DNA of 64,000 nt from SXRF01 sp038043465 (GCA_038043465.1 JBBTBX010000006.1:404066-468065), one strand, 5' to 3'; shown: positions 18,160 through 27,724, counted from the first letter of the stretch. Notes: a model not told the origin generated them from the sequence alone. Translations and numbers: made by a program.

Positions 18160-19109
18160 ATATTATTTATTATTTCCTTGGCTACTTCAGAGTCTCTGGC
18201 AATCTGCCCTTTTAGATCGGAAAGAGAAGAAAATTTTTGTTCATCGCGAATAAACTCTATAAATTCTATGCAGATTCTCTTTCCATACAAATCCTGGGTT
18301 ACATCAAACAAATGCACCTCAAGAAGCGGGGCATTTATCCCGAAGGTAGGCTTTGTTCCCAGATTTGCTACGGCATTGTAAATTTTGTCTGTTCCTTCAA
18401 TTCTTGCACGTACAGCGTATACTCCATAACGTGGCAGGAATAATTTATCAAGTGCAAGATTTGCTGTGGGAAAACCTATAGTCTTCCCTCTGCCTTCACC
18501 ACGTTGCACCCGTCCGTTTATCTGGTATGACCTGTTTAAAAGTAAGGCAACTTTTTTCATGTCTCCTTGTTTTAATAATTTACGTATGGCACTGGAAGAT
18601 ATGATATCGTCGTTTTCATCCGTTACTTGCGGGCAAGCAGTATAGCCAAAAGACAGTGCCACAGCTTCCCGCGCCATTAATTGCCTGTCACCACTGCGGT
18701 TTTTGCCAAAATAAAAATTCTCACCGGTTATTATGTGCCGAGCAGAGAGCGTATCCACCAGAATATTTTTGATAAAATCATGCGCACTTAAATTGGTAAG
18801 GCTATTATTAAAGCGCATTAAGAATATGCATTCCACTCCCAGTGATTTTATGATGGCGAGTTTACTGCGCAGATTATATATCCTGATACCTTCCTTGTTT
18901 GATTCTCTGGCAAAAAATTCTCTTGGATGAGGTTCAAAAGTCATTAGCGCTAAAGCGCATCCTTCCTTCTCTGCAATAGTTTTTGCCTCAGAGACTATGG
19001 CGCGGTGACCAAGATGTAATCCATCAAAATTTCCTAGCGTTATAACAGCATTTTTATATTTTTCAGGAATTTGGGAAAGATCACGGAAAATTTTCACAAA
19101 CTTCACCAC
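18156..19109 (-). CDS. ribF: Bifunctional riboflavin kinase / FAD synthetase
   Basis: Makes FMN and FAD from riboflavin. N-terminal adenylyltransferase: TLGNFDGLHLGHRAIV with the HxGH nucleotide motif, and SSSAIRKLLKQGDM. C-terminal kinase: GRVQRGEGRGKTIGFPTANL and GVYAVRARI. Length 317 is standard. It is 6 bases after secF and overlaps lspA. Confidence 0.95.
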   Translation of the reverse strand: MVKFVKIFRDLSQIPEKYKNAVITLGNFDGLHLGHRAIVSEAKTIAEKEGCALALMTFEPHPREFFARESNKEGIRIYNLRSKLAIIKSLGVECIFLMRFNNSLTNLSAHDFIKNILVDTLSARHIITGENFYFGKNRSGDRQLMAREAVALSFGYTACPQVTDENDDIISSSAIRKLLKQGDMKKVALLLNRSYQINGRVQRGEGRGKTIGFPTANLALDKLFLPRYGVYAVRARIEGTDKIYNAVANLGTKPTFGINAPLLEVHLFDVTQDLYGKRICIEFIEFIRDEQKFSSLSDLKGQIARDSEVAKEIINNI

Positions 19110-19115
19110 TTGTAT

Positions 19116-20057
19116 TTATGCAGGTTCAATATCAGCTTCAACTTTTACCTCGGTGATAGCACGCAGATTCAAATAGATAAGTGTTGGCGCGGAAATAAAG
19201 ATAGAGGAATAAGTGCCTATAATAACACCAAACACCATAGCCGCAGAGAAAGCGCGAATGACTTCACCGCCAAAGAGCAGTAAGGCAATTGATGCTAAGA
19301 GTGTGGTCGAGGCTGTAAGTACGGTACGTGACATGGTCTCGTTAACGCTGATATTCAGCAGATCAGAAATAGGCATTTTTTTGAAGCGACGCATATTTTC
19401 GCGGATACGGTCATAAATTACCACCGAGTCATTTATTGAATAACCAACAATAGTAAGAATTGCAGCAACGGCGGTAAGGCCAAAATCCAACCTGGTTAAG
19501 GCAAAAAAACCTATTATCAGGATGCTGTCATGAATAAGTGCCAGTATTGCTCCTACCCCATATTGCCATTCAAAGCGGAACCAGACATAAAGCATTATGC
19601 AGGCAAATGCCGAAAGCACAGCGTAGATACCGGATTCAATCAACTCTCTACCCACTGTTGGACCGACATAATCAATTTTGCGATAATCTATTTGGCTATT
19701 TATATGCTCAGAAATCAAAGTTTTTACTTTATTCACGATAACCGACTGATCGTCATTTTCTGACACTTGAATTCTTATCATTACATCTTTGCCGGCAGCA
19801 ATATCGCCGATATTCTGCAATGAAACCTCACCAAAACCCTGATTTCCTAAAACTTCGCGGAGTTTGGATAAATCTATAGTTTCCTCATTGTGGATTTCCA
19901 TAAGGATTCCACCGGTAAAATCAATACCGAGATTCAGCCCTTTTTGAAAAAACAGACCTATTGAGGCCAGAGTTAATACTATTGAAAATATAAAGCCGAC
20001 CCAGCGTTTGCCCATGAAATCAAAGGTTGGTTTTTTTGCAAAAAGAGAAAGTGGCAT
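19116..20057 (-). CDS. secF: Protein translocase subunit SecF
   Basis: Inner-membrane partner of SecD that uses the proton gradient to finish protein export. N-terminal membrane segment, then NLGIDFTGGILMEI and a small periplasmic domain, followed by five membrane segments with VGYSINDSVVIYDRIREN, the SecF signature. Length 313 is usual. secD, commonly just upstream, is not present; nfuA takes that place. Confidence 0.94.
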   Translation of the reverse strand: MPLSLFAKKPTFDFMGKRWVGFIFSIVLTLASIGLFFQKGLNLGIDFTGGILMEIHNEETIDLSKLREVLGNQGFGEVSLQNIGDIAAGKDVMIRIQVSENDDQSVIVNKVKTLISEHINSQIDYRKIDYVGPTVGRELIESGIYAVLSAFACIMLYVWFRFEWQYGVGAILALIHDSILIIGFFALTRLDFGLTAVAAILTIVGYSINDSVVIYDRIRENMRRFKKMPISDLLNISVNETMSRTVLTASTTLLASIALLLFGGEVIRAFSAAMVFGVIIGTYSSIFISAPTLIYLNLRAITEVKVEADIEPA

Positions 20058-20074
20058 TTTATAGTCCTTTTGTT

Positions 20075-20620
20075 TTAGATTGCCTCAACCGCGATTACTT
20101 CAGGTATGTAATGCTTAAGCATGTTTTCTATACCGTTTTTCAAAGTAATGGTAGAGCTGGGGCAGCCGGAGCATGAACCATGCAATTCCAATTGCACTAT
20201 GCCGTCAGAAAAATCATGGAATATTATATCTCCACCATCTTGTGCTACAGCCGGACGCACACGGGTTTCTATCAATTCTTTGATTTGTTTTACAATATCG
20301 CTGTCATTTTCGTTTATGGTAATTTCTTTTTTGCTGGAAAGCATCACCGGTTTTTTAGCAACCAGAAAGTCCATAATGGAAGTTAGAAGCGGAGCCTTAA
20401 GCTCATCCCAACTGCTTGCTTCATCTTTAGTTACGGTGATAAAATCACTGCCCAGAAATATTGCTTTCACCCCCTCTATAGCAAATAATTCTATTGCCAT
20501 AGGTGAAATAGTGGCATCTTCCACATTGGTAAAAAATGCAGTTCCCGACTCCATAACTATAACGCCAGGGAGAAATTTCAAAGTAAGAGGATTAGGCGTT
20601 GTTTCAGTTTGTATAAACAT
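20075..20620 (-). CDS. NfuA/NifU-like Fe-S scaffold protein
   Basis: Carries Fe-S clusters to target proteins. The N-terminal Nfu domain begins MFIQTETTPNPLTLKFLPG; the C-terminal NifU domain has HGSCSGCPSSTITLKNGIE with the cluster-binding CxxC near residue 150. Length 181 fits the alphaproteobacterial and mitochondrial NFU1 form. First gene of the minus-strand block; it diverges from the PEBP gene. Confidence 0.92.
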   Translation of the reverse strand: MFIQTETTPNPLTLKFLPGVIVMESGTAFFTNVEDATISPMAIELFAIEGVKAIFLGSDFITVTKDEASSWDELKAPLLTSIMDFLVAKKPVMLSSKKEITINENDSDIVKQIKELIETRVRPAVAQDGGDIIFHDFSDGIVQLELHGSCSGCPSSTITLKNGIENMLKHYIPEVIAVEAI

Positions 20621-20727
20621 AATTCTACCATTGTTTTATTATATGGGTTTTACTAATACGGTTATTATAATAGGCTTTATTCAACGAATTTCAATAGAGT
20701 AAACCACTAACCAGCAAGGAGATAATA

Positions 20728-21387
20728 ATGAAACATTCTTTTATTCTGACTATTGTTGCAACATCCTGTCTAATAACATCTTTCAATGCTTGGTCGCAGA
20801 CAGGAAGCCTGACGGTATCCTCTACCAGCATTGAAAATAATAAAGCAATACCGGCAAAATTTGCTTTTTGCCAGACTGACGGTAAAGGCAAAACCAAAGA
20901 TGCAGGCAATATTAGCCCGCATATCTCCTGGTCGGGTGCGCCAAAAGAAACCAAATCCTTTGCCATAGTAGCAGTGGATCCTGATGTTCCAACTAAATTT
21001 GATGATGCTAATAAAGATGGTAAAATAATAGCTGAAGATTTTCCACGGCAGAACTTCTACCATTGGGTGTTGGTGGATATTCCGGCTAATGTGACTGAAA
21101 TTCCGGAAGGAAAAGGCAAGAATTTTTCGCAGGGAGTTTCTCTGGTAAATGATTTTGCTAGCTTTATCAAAGATAAACCTGCTCAGACATTTTTGGGTTA
21201 TGATGGTCCTTGCCCACCATTTAACGATGCGCGTCTGCATCATTATCATTTTGTGGTTTACGCGCTCAATACTGCCAAAATAGAAATAAAGGAAAATGCC
21301 AAGTCTGCTGATGTGGCAAAATATATTGAAAAACACACCATTGCTAAAGGAAAAATAGTGGGGACTTATAGTAATTTTGTGAAGTAA
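20728..21387 (+). CDS. YbhB/YbcL-type phosphatidylethanolamine-binding-like protein, exported
   Basis: PEBP-fold protein with signal peptide (FNAWSQ end). Family motifs seen: SPHISWSGAPKETKSFAIVAVDPDVP (the conserved DPD) and NFYHWVLVDIP, plus GYDGPCPPFNDARLHHYHF near the C-terminus. A longer-than-usual insertion DDANKDGKIIAEDF follows the DPD region. Ribosome site AAGGAGA precedes the ATG. Role of the bacterial family is unsettled. A strong bidirectional terminator follows. Confidence 0.88.
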   Translation: MKHSFILTIVATSCLITSFNAWSQTGSLTVSSTSIENNKAIPAKFAFCQTDGKGKTKDAGNISPHISWSGAPKETKSFAIVAVDPDVPTKFDDANKDGKIIAEDFPRQNFYHWVLVDIPANVTEIPEGKGKNFSQGVSLVNDFASFIKDKPAQTFLGYDGPCPPFNDARLHHYHFVVYALNTAKIEIKENAKSADVAKYIEKHTIAKGKIVGTYSNFVK

Positions 21388-21406
21388 CCGGAAGCTGCAA
21401 ACAATA

Positions 21407-21440
21407 AAAAACCTGCCAGAGTTTCCCCTGGCAGGTTTTT
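21407..21440. terminator. Bidirectional intrinsic terminator between PEBP and virB2-like genes
   Basis: Perfect 13-bp inverted repeat AAAAACCTGCCAG / CTGGCAGGTTTTT with an 8-nt loop and T runs on both strands, between two convergent genes. Confidence 0.9.
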
Positions 21441-21463
21441 AAGTTTGATAATCCTGTTACGGA

Positions 21464-21784
21464 TTATTGGCAACCAGAACCACCAGCACCGATAGAGGTA
21501 ACCATAGTCGCAGCACCGAAGATCAGGGCGATACCAAGACCAACGATGATAGCCATACCCCAGGATACTTTACCCATCAAAGCACCAACACCGATAACGA
21601 TGATAGCAAGGGTAGCAAGACCTTGACCGGTATTACCAGTAAACCAATCAGCAACGTTACACATTGCGTTACCGATTGCGGTGTCAGCAGCAGCGAATGC
21701 CATATCCGGCAGCATAACAACAATTACGCTAAGCATGATCATAAGAGACATCTGCCAAGCGGTAGAAAGATTAGTAGTTTTCAT
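21464..21784 (-). CDS. TrbC/VirB2-like pilin subunit (orphan)
   Basis: A 106-residue small protein with an N-terminal signal peptide ending near MAFAAA and two hydrophobic segments (LATLAIIVIGVGALMG and AIIVGLGIALIFGAATMV) separated by a short KVSWG loop: the layout of VirB2/TrbC type IV secretion pilins. Cys at residues ~42 and 105 could form a disulfide. A good AAAAGGAAA ribosome site stands before the ATG. No other type IV secretion gene is nearby, so it is an orphan copy as in Rickettsiales with several dispersed virB2 genes. An elaborate dyad lies in its leader. Confidence 0.8.
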   Translation of the reverse strand: MKTTNLSTAWQMSLMIMLSVIVVMLPDMAFAAADTAIGNAMCNVADWFTGNTGQGLATLAIIVIGVGALMGKVSWGMAIIVGLGIALIFGAATMVTSIGAGGSGCQ

Positions 21785-21842
21785 AAAACATTTCCTTTTA
21801 ATAAACTAAGTTGTTAAAGAACGCAAGGCTTTCACCCGCGAC

Positions 21843-21913
21843 TAATGTAAAGATCTACCTTATTTTTGCGTCATATATAATGACAATAAAGTAGATAAAC
21901 TCAGATTACATTA
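21843..21913. promoter_or_regulatory. Long imperfect dyad in the virB2-like leader
   Basis: Nested inverted repeats: TAATGTAA (21843) with TTACATTA (21906), TCTACCTTATT (21854) with AATAAAGTAGA (21885, 10/11), GTCAT (21870) with ATGAC (21880) around a 5-nt loop. The whole forms a bulged stem-loop between surA and the virB2-like start. It could be an attenuator, a surA terminator or a binding site. The remainder of 21785-22048 is AT-rich with no gene seen. Confidence 0.5.
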
Positions 21914-22048
21914 AACGTGGAAGTGTTGTAAACAGGAGATTTGCGAACATTTTGTTACAAATAAGTTAATTTTATTATGGCGATAATATTTTCAGCCAGT
22001 TAACATATTGTTATTAATTAATAAAATAAGATTATCTGAATTTTAACT

Positions 22049-23365
22049 CTACTGCCGCACCTCAATAAAGGCGTTGCGCTGCAGATCGCGCAGGTATTTT
22101 TGTGCTTCCAGTTCATATTTCTGTCTGAACAGCACTTCTTTTATCTTTTCATTATTGATTGTCTTGCCAATAATCTCCTTTTTCTCGCACAGCATATACA
22201 TACGAATTCCTTCAACGCTGGCAAATGGCGTTGAAACCTCGCCAATCTTCAGTTTTTCGCTGACTCCACGCAGTGCCGGAGATAACTCTGATAAGGTAGT
22301 TTCACGTAAATTAACTTCAATGTCAAAAGAATCGAGTTCACTAACATCGGCTACGGTTTTATCTTCACAGCTACCAGGATTTTTTGCAACTTCCGCCCCT
22401 ATCTGTATTAATATCTCGGTTTCCTGCTTGGTTGCAGTTGGTTTGAGTTTTAGCAATATTTCCTTCAGACTTATGCTGAAATCTTTTGCGTTATCTTTTA
22501 CTGCTTTCTTTTCTTTTGTCTTGTTTTCGCTTGCACGGATATTATGCAATTTGATTATGCTAAGTCCATTGCCCGTCTGAATGGGAGGAGTCACTGTTCC
22601 TTCTTTGCTTCTTTTCAAGACTTGGACAATATTGGGATCCAATTGTTCGGGTGCTATCCAAAATGGCGTAGCATCCCCGCTTGCAGAAAACTGTCGGGCA
22701 ATTTCCCGAAAATTTGCACCCTTTTGTAATTCGCTATAGAGCTTGTCACCAAGCTTTTTTACTTCGGCTACGCGTGAAGGCTTATCAATAGCCAGGTTGA
22801 TTACAGAAATTTCAACTTCCTTTATCGTTATATTGGAAGGTTCAGGAGCGGTAATATCTTTTCCGACAAGGGAAGCCTCCGCGTCGCTTATTTTTATGCG
22901 TGGACGGACAAATCTGGTCATTACCTTAGCCCATGCCAGCTGCGCCCTAATCTGGTCATTAAAGGTTTTTTCCGGAATATTGCCTGCTTTCAACATCCTT
23001 GCGATTTCGCCATCCGGCATTTGCCTTTGCTGCTCAATATTTGCTATTGCCTGCGCCACTTCCTGATCATCTATTGTTATATTATTTCTCTCCGCTTCCT
23101 GCATTTGCAGTGATTCATCAATCAGTGTGCGAATAATTTGTGGCCTGATTTTAGCTATAGTATCGGGAGTATTTGACAATCTTGTAGTAGCCAGAATGAA
23201 TTTTATCCTGTTATTCAGATCGAAAGACGATATCACCTGATCGCCCACCACAGCGGCGATATTGAGTGAACTGGCAGCAGGCGCACTCTGGGCAAAAGAA
23301 TTATTTGCCGTAGCCGTGGCAAGTAATATAGGAAGAGCTGCTAAAATCAGCCGGGAGTTTTTCAT
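22049..23365 (-). CDS. surA: SurA-like periplasmic chaperone / peptidyl-prolyl isomerase
   Basis: Escorts outer-membrane proteins through the periplasm. Signal peptide ending in NNSFAQ, SurA N-domain beginning AAVVGDQVISSFDLNNRIKF, and parvulin-like region around FREIARQFSASGDATPFWI and VTPPIQTGNGLSIIKLHN. A second isomerase-like part near the C-terminus is weak. Length 438 is normal. It follows lptD by 13 bases, the usual lptD-surA linkage for outer-membrane biogenesis. Confidence 0.9.
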   Translation of the reverse strand: MKNSRLILAALPILLATATANNSFAQSAPAASSLNIAAVVGDQVISSFDLNNRIKFILATTRLSNTPDTIAKIRPQIIRTLIDESLQMQEAERNNITIDDQEVAQAIANIEQQRQMPDGEIARMLKAGNIPEKTFNDQIRAQLAWAKVMTRFVRPRIKISDAEASLVGKDITAPEPSNITIKEVEISVINLAIDKPSRVAEVKKLGDKLYSELQKGANFREIARQFSASGDATPFWIAPEQLDPNIVQVLKRSKEGTVTPPIQTGNGLSIIKLHNIRASENKTKEKKAVKDNAKDFSISLKEILLKLKPTATKQETEILIQIGAEVAKNPGSCEDKTVADVSELDSFDIEVNLRETTLSELSPALRGVSEKLKIGEVSTPFASVEGIRMYMLCEKKEIIGKTINNEKIKEVLFRQKYELEAQKYLRDLQRNAFIEVRQ

Positions 23366-23378
23366 GATATCGTTATAC

Positions 23379-25670
23379 TCAGTTCATATTTTTTAGAGAA
23401 ACACGAAACATATAAGTGGTAGCTGGTTTAATGTCACGGTCAAAAGTATAATTCTTACCAAAACTATTGGTTACATAAAGACATTCATTCTGGAACGTCA
23501 AACTGGTAAACGCGCTGCTTAATCGGTCTAATTCCAGATCCCTGTTCGCACCAATTCCCCAGATCCATTCTCTGGTCAGGTTCAAACCCAATGTTCCGTT
23601 TATTTCTTCCTTATTGCTTAAGGTAGGATCGTTTTTAAGAGATAAATAAGATGAACTTAAAGTTACCGGGTAATAGTTCACACTTCCGGTAACATCATTC
23701 TGATTGAAAGCAAGACTGTCTTTATCCAGACGCGTACGGTACGATATGGTAAATGGATCATAATATACATCTATTTTTCCGACATAGTCAGACAGATTAC
23801 TATTACTGTTATTAGTGTAAGGGAAATTATTATCGGTGTTTTGCCGGTAATGCTGCCCCACCAGCCAGTCAATATACTTGTTATCAAAGAACTGCGCCTG
23901 ACCGCGCAGCCCGTAGCTCATCTGTGCGCCGGTTTCTATGCGGTCATAGCCGGCATAGCGGTTAGGGCTGAATAAATTAGTGGTGTTGAATTCCGGAACC
24001 TGTGAATCTTCATTAGGAATCTTATTGGAATTACCACTGTTAGGGCTGGCGGCAACCATCACAATTGGCTCTAAGAGTAAATTGCCATCTTCCCACTCAT
24101 TTATGAGTGGATAACGCCAGGTTAAAGAGACCTGAGGCACAATCCTTCCGGTCTGTCCGCTATAATTTTCGTCAGGCGCAAGCAGATGGTCTTCTACCCG
24201 GTAAACATCGGTGCGTAGCTGAGTGGCGAGTTCCAGAACGTGACCGTCAGGAGTAATATACGGTGCTTTCCAACCGACAGTATTGGAAATTCTATTGCTC
24301 TCAGCCCCTTCCTGTCTGGTTAGTGACATCAGGTTGGTATCGATAAAGAAGCGACCATCATAATATTCCGGGGCAGATTCCCAGTTAAAATTAGCCAGTG
24401 GTAATATTAGTGGTGCTCTTCTGTTATTATCGGCAGCGGTCAGACCATCAAATTTAAGGGCCTCAATTTTTGCGATACTGCGTGATTTTTCTCCGGAAAA
24501 TTCCTGAAGAAAATCACGTTTTTCTGCGTATAAGCGCGAAGTAAGCAAAGAGTCCTGGCTGAAATCGTAACGGCGCAAATAGGTGTCATCGCTGGTTTGG
24601 CGGATATTGAATCCTAAGTCGGTGCTTTTATCCAAAGCAAATTGACCAACGCCTTCAAAATGCCCGCGCAGATTTTGTCCTTTTGAGGTCACTCCTCCAG
24701 CATCACGGGTTTGCGGTTTGGTAATACTGCCGCTTAAGGTAATTCCACCATTGTTAAATAATTGTCGATATTCGCCGGCAAGAACAGGCCCTTCTAAAGT
24801 AGTAAACATTGGGCTTAAAGTAATATCTTTGTCTTTGGCAATACTATAATAAACCGGTTGCTTATATACTGTGCCTAAGTTGGTTGATTGCTTGAATGTT
24901 GGCTCGAGCAAGCCACTTTTATTATCAGCCCCCGGCGTTGGATGTGAGAAATATGGTGTGTAAAAAACCGGAACACCATAAACTTCCATTAGAGCATCAT
25001 CATATTTAACAGTTTGCTCTTCCTTGTTGATAACAACATTATCGGCTCTCAGCTGCCATAAAGGCGCATTGCTTCCTTCTTCTGACTGGCATACTTTACA
25101 AGGCGAGTAAATAGCATGATCCAGCTCTATTATATCTTCATCATATTTTTTCGCGCTGGCTGCAACAAATAATGAATCATCAGAAAGCCGGGCTTTGAAT
25201 TGATCGATGACACCGGATTTTAAATTATCTACCAGTTCCGCCCGATCCGCAAAAATAATACTGCCGGAAGATTCCAGCATGCTGATATTACCTTCAGCCA
25301 CTACTATATTACTTTCCTGATTATAGGAAACTTTATCGGCAACCAGAATAATTTCACCCTGAGTTATTTCTACGTTGCCTGTGGCGATTACCAGTGACGA
25401 ATCTTTGTCATAATCAACATGTTCAGCGGTCATTAGCACCGGATCTTTAGAAGATGGTTTTGCTTTAGAGTTGATTGCAGTTTTCTTAAAAACCGGAGTT
25501 GGGCTGGTCCCTACTGAAACGCTGATGGCCTCAGCTGGCGTAATAGGCAATAAACAATAGCTGATAGGCAATAAAAGGCTTAGGGCTTGAGGCTTAAGGC
25601 TTAAGAAGCTCCATTTCCTAAGCCTTAATCCATAAGCCCTAAGCCTATTTTCTAGTGTAGTTTTTTCCAT
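23379..25670 (-). CDS. lptD: LPS-assembly protein LptD
   Basis: Outer-membrane barrel that inserts lipopolysaccharide. An N-terminal OstA/LptA-like jellyroll (LMTAEHVDYDKDSSLVIATG, VADKVSYNQESNIVVAEGN) precedes the LptD barrel with LEPTFKQSTNLGTVYKQPVYY. Cysteines at CKVCQ may take part in disulfides. The N-terminal ~45 residues, which should hold the signal peptide, are largely coded by an inverted pair of 7-mer arrays (see 25577). The ATG overlaps the petC stop by 19 bases. Good family call; the exact start is uncertain because of the repeat. Confidence 0.92.
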   Translation of the reverse strand: MEKTTLENRLRAYGLRLRKWSFLSLKPQALSLLLPISYCLLPITPAEAISVSVGTSPTPVFKKTAINSKAKPSSKDPVLMTAEHVDYDKDSSLVIATGNVEITQGEIILVADKVSYNQESNIVVAEGNISMLESSGSIIFADRAELVDNLKSGVIDQFKARLSDDSLFVAASAKKYDEDIIELDHAIYSPCKVCQSEEGSNAPLWQLRADNVVINKEEQTVKYDDALMEVYGVPVFYTPYFSHPTPGADNKSGLLEPTFKQSTNLGTVYKQPVYYSIAKDKDITLSPMFTTLEGPVLAGEYRQLFNNGGITLSGSITKPQTRDAGGVTSKGQNLRGHFEGVGQFALDKSTDLGFNIRQTSDDTYLRRYDFSQDSLLTSRLYAEKRDFLQEFSGEKSRSIAKIEALKFDGLTAADNNRRAPLILPLANFNWESAPEYYDGRFFIDTNLMSLTRQEGAESNRISNTVGWKAPYITPDGHVLELATQLRTDVYRVEDHLLAPDENYSGQTGRIVPQVSLTWRYPLINEWEDGNLLLEPIVMVAASPNSGNSNKIPNEDSQVPEFNTTNLFSPNRYAGYDRIETGAQMSYGLRGQAQFFDNKYIDWLVGQHYRQNTDNNFPYTNNSNSNLSDYVGKIDVYYDPFTISYRTRLDKDSLAFNQNDVTGSVNYYPVTLSSSYLSLKNDPTLSNKEEINGTLGLNLTREWIWGIGANRDLELDRLSSAFTSLTFQNECLYVTNSFGKNYTFDRDIKPATTYMFRVSLKNMN
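25577..25645. repeat. Inverted pair of GGCTTAN heptamer arrays in the lptD signal region
   Basis: On the plus strand GGCTTAG GGCTTGA GGCTTAA (then GGCTTAA) at 25577-25604 faces, across 12 nt, four 7-mers CCTAAGC CTTAATC CATAAGC (then CCTAAGC) at 25617-25644. The arms match at 24 of 28 positions, so a strong hairpin can form within the 5' end of the lptD mRNA. Confidence 0.85.
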
Positions 25671-26431
25671 AAATTACGTTTTGCTATATACATGAAACCG
25701 GTGAATATAGCGAGATAAATTAATACTTTTATGCCCATCTGCTTGCGTGCTTCCATTTCTGGTTCCGCCGCCCATTGCAGGAAGTTGGTAACGTCACGCG
25801 ACATCTGGTCAACACTTGCTTTGGTACCGTCAGAATAAGTAACCTGATCATCAGAAAATGGAGCAGGCATCAATATATTATTACCCGGGAAATAAGGATT
25901 ATAGTGATTTCCTTCTACCGGGGTATAATCTTCAGGCGGTTTTTGCCCATAACCGGTGAGAAGTGAGTATAGATAATTAGCACCATCGCCACGCGCTTTA
26001 ACAATCAGACTTAAATCTGGCGGTGCTTTACCACTGAAGCCAGCACTAGCTGCTTGCTCATTAGGAAATGGCGGCACAAAACGATCAGAGGGCAGACCGT
26101 CACGTTCAAACATATCGCCAGAATCATTCGGTCCATCTTTAACCTTATAACTTGCGGCAAGTGCCTTGATTTCCGCTTCCGAAAAACCAATATCGGCGAG
26201 GTTACGAAAAGCAATACGGTTCAAACCATGGCAGGCTGCACAAACTTCCTTATATACCTGAAAACCACGCTGCGCTGATTGCTTATCGACACTTCCGAAC
26301 ATCCCGTCAAAATGCCAATTAACTTTTTTCAGTGGTATTTCGCCACCGCCACCGGCTAATGCTTGACTGCTGACACTTATAGCTATTAATGACACCACAT
26401 TAAAAATAGATTTTTTCGCATATTTTTTCAT
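25652..26431 (-). CDS. petC: Cytochrome c1 of the bc1 complex
   Basis: Periplasmic electron carrier of ubiquinol-cytochrome c reductase. Signal peptide to SSQALA, heme motif CAACH at residues 64-68, the conserved PPDLSLIVKARGDGANYLYSLLTGY block, Met ligand region NNILMPAPFSDDQVTYSDG, and a C-terminal membrane anchor (VLIYLAIFTGFMYIAKRNLW). Follows petB by 15 bases. Confidence 0.96.
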   Translation of the reverse strand: MKKYAKKSIFNVVSLIAISVSSQALAGGGGEIPLKKVNWHFDGMFGSVDKQSAQRGFQVYKEVCAACHGLNRIAFRNLADIGFSEAEIKALAASYKVKDGPNDSGDMFERDGLPSDRFVPPFPNEQAASAGFSGKAPPDLSLIVKARGDGANYLYSLLTGYGQKPPEDYTPVEGNHYNPYFPGNNILMPAPFSDDQVTYSDGTKASVDQMSRDVTNFLQWAAEPEMEARKQMGIKVLIYLAIFTGFMYIAKRNLWKKLH

Positions 26432-26446
26432 ATTATCACAGTTCCA

Positions 26447-27724
26447 TTAATGGTGCGCGTTATTATTGTTTTTAGCTAGTACCGCTTCACTTATGCTGGC
26501 AGGAAGTGGCAGGGTTTTTTCATTCCCGCTGATAAGCCAGAGTATCGGGAAATAAGCGAAATAAATGGCTGTTGCGATACGTCCAACAGAAATATCTAAA
26601 ATAGAAGTTCCGTCTACAACAATACTATAGAGTATGCCCCAGTCTGCTGGTTGCGAACCTACATAACCAAGCACAATTGCGTTTAAAATAAACACCCAGT
26701 AAATTTTCTGGAATAATGGGCGAAAATTCCCGCTGCGAACTTTTGAGCGATCAATCCATGGTAGCACAAACATAATAAGGATAGAAGCAAACATTGCCAC
26801 TACTCCCAACAGCTTATCTGGAACTGAGCGCAGGATTGCATAGAATGGCAAGAAATACCATTCCGGCACAATGTGAGCTGGGGTGACCATTGGATTAGCC
26901 GGTATATAATTATCAGGATGCCCTAAAGAGTTCGGTGAAAAGAAAACAAACCAAGCAAACACCATAAAGAAAATACCAAATCCAAAAAAATCTTTATAGG
27001 TATAGTAGGGATGGAATGGAATTGTGTCCTGTTTTCCTTTAACATCAATGCCCAGAGGATTATTTGAACCATGCTGGTGTAACGCCCAGATATGGAAAAT
27101 AACCACACCAACGATTGCAAATGGCAAGAGGAAATGCAGAGAGAAGAAGCGGTTAAGTGTTGGATTATCAACGGAAAAACCACCCCATAACAAATGCACG
27201 ATTGATTCGCCAACCACCGGAATTGCTGAAAATAAATTGGTGATAACAGTCGCACCCCAAAAACTCATCTGCCCCCAAGGAAGAACATAACCCATAAAAG
27301 CGGTTGCCATCATCAGCAGGAAAATAACTAGACCAAGCCACCAGAGAATTTCACGCGGTGCTTTATAAGAGCCATAATACAGACCACGGCAGATATGGAT
27401 ATACACCACCACGAAAAACATTGATGCACCGACAGCGTGCGAGTAGCGCATCAGCCAGCCGTAATTCACGTCGCGCATGATTTTTTCAACACTGTCAAAA
27501 GCCATTGTAACATGCGCGGTGTAATGCATGGATAAAAACAGACCGGTCAATATCTGGATTACCAGACAGATGCCGGCGATAGAGCCAAAGTTCCACCAGT
27601 AATTAAGGTTGCGCGGTGCTGGAAAATTATTTCCAAGACTATTATTTAAAAATGAAAAAACCGGCAGGCGATATTCAATCCAGCCTATGACTCCTGGTTT
27701 TTGCTCTTTGGCTTCTGAACTCAT
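26447..27724 (-). CDS. petB: Cytochrome b of the bc1 complex
   Basis: Membrane core of complex III holding hemes bL and bH. Eight or so membrane spans; heme His pairs in YSHAVGASMFFVVVYIH and FHIWALHQHG; Qo-site PEWYF motif present (HIVPEWYFLPFYAILRSVPDK). Length 425 is usual for alphaproteobacteria. Its ATG overlaps the stop of the unknown gene at 27721 by four bases. Confidence 0.97.
   Translation of the reverse strand: MSSEAKEQKPGVIGWIEYRLPVFSFLNNSLGNNFPAPRNLNYWWNFGSIAGICLVIQILTGLFLSMHYTAHVTMAFDSVEKIMRDVNYGWLMRYSHAVGASMFFVVVYIHICRGLYYGSYKAPREILWWLGLVIFLLMMATAFMGYVLPWGQMSFWGATVITNLFSAIPVVGESIVHLLWGGFSVDNPTLNRFFSLHFLLPFAIVGVVIFHIWALHQHGSNNPLGIDVKGKQDTIPFHPYYTYKDFFGFGIFFMVFAWFVFFSPNSLGHPDNYIPANPMVTPAHIVPEWYFLPFYAILRSVPDKLLGVVAMFASILIMFVLPWIDRSKVRSGNFRPLFQKIYWVFILNAIVLGYVGSQPADWGILYSIVVDGTSILDISVGRIATAIYFAYFPILWLISGNEKTLPLPASISEAVLAKNNNNAHH

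Noticed and set aside
20770..21336. 188-residue minus-strand ORF opposite the PEBP gene
   Set aside because: Shadow of a clear PEBP coding sequence; no ribosome site or family features.
25577..25645. CRISPR-like array
   Set aside because: Units are 7 bases with no spacers; inverted halves; no cas genes in the window.
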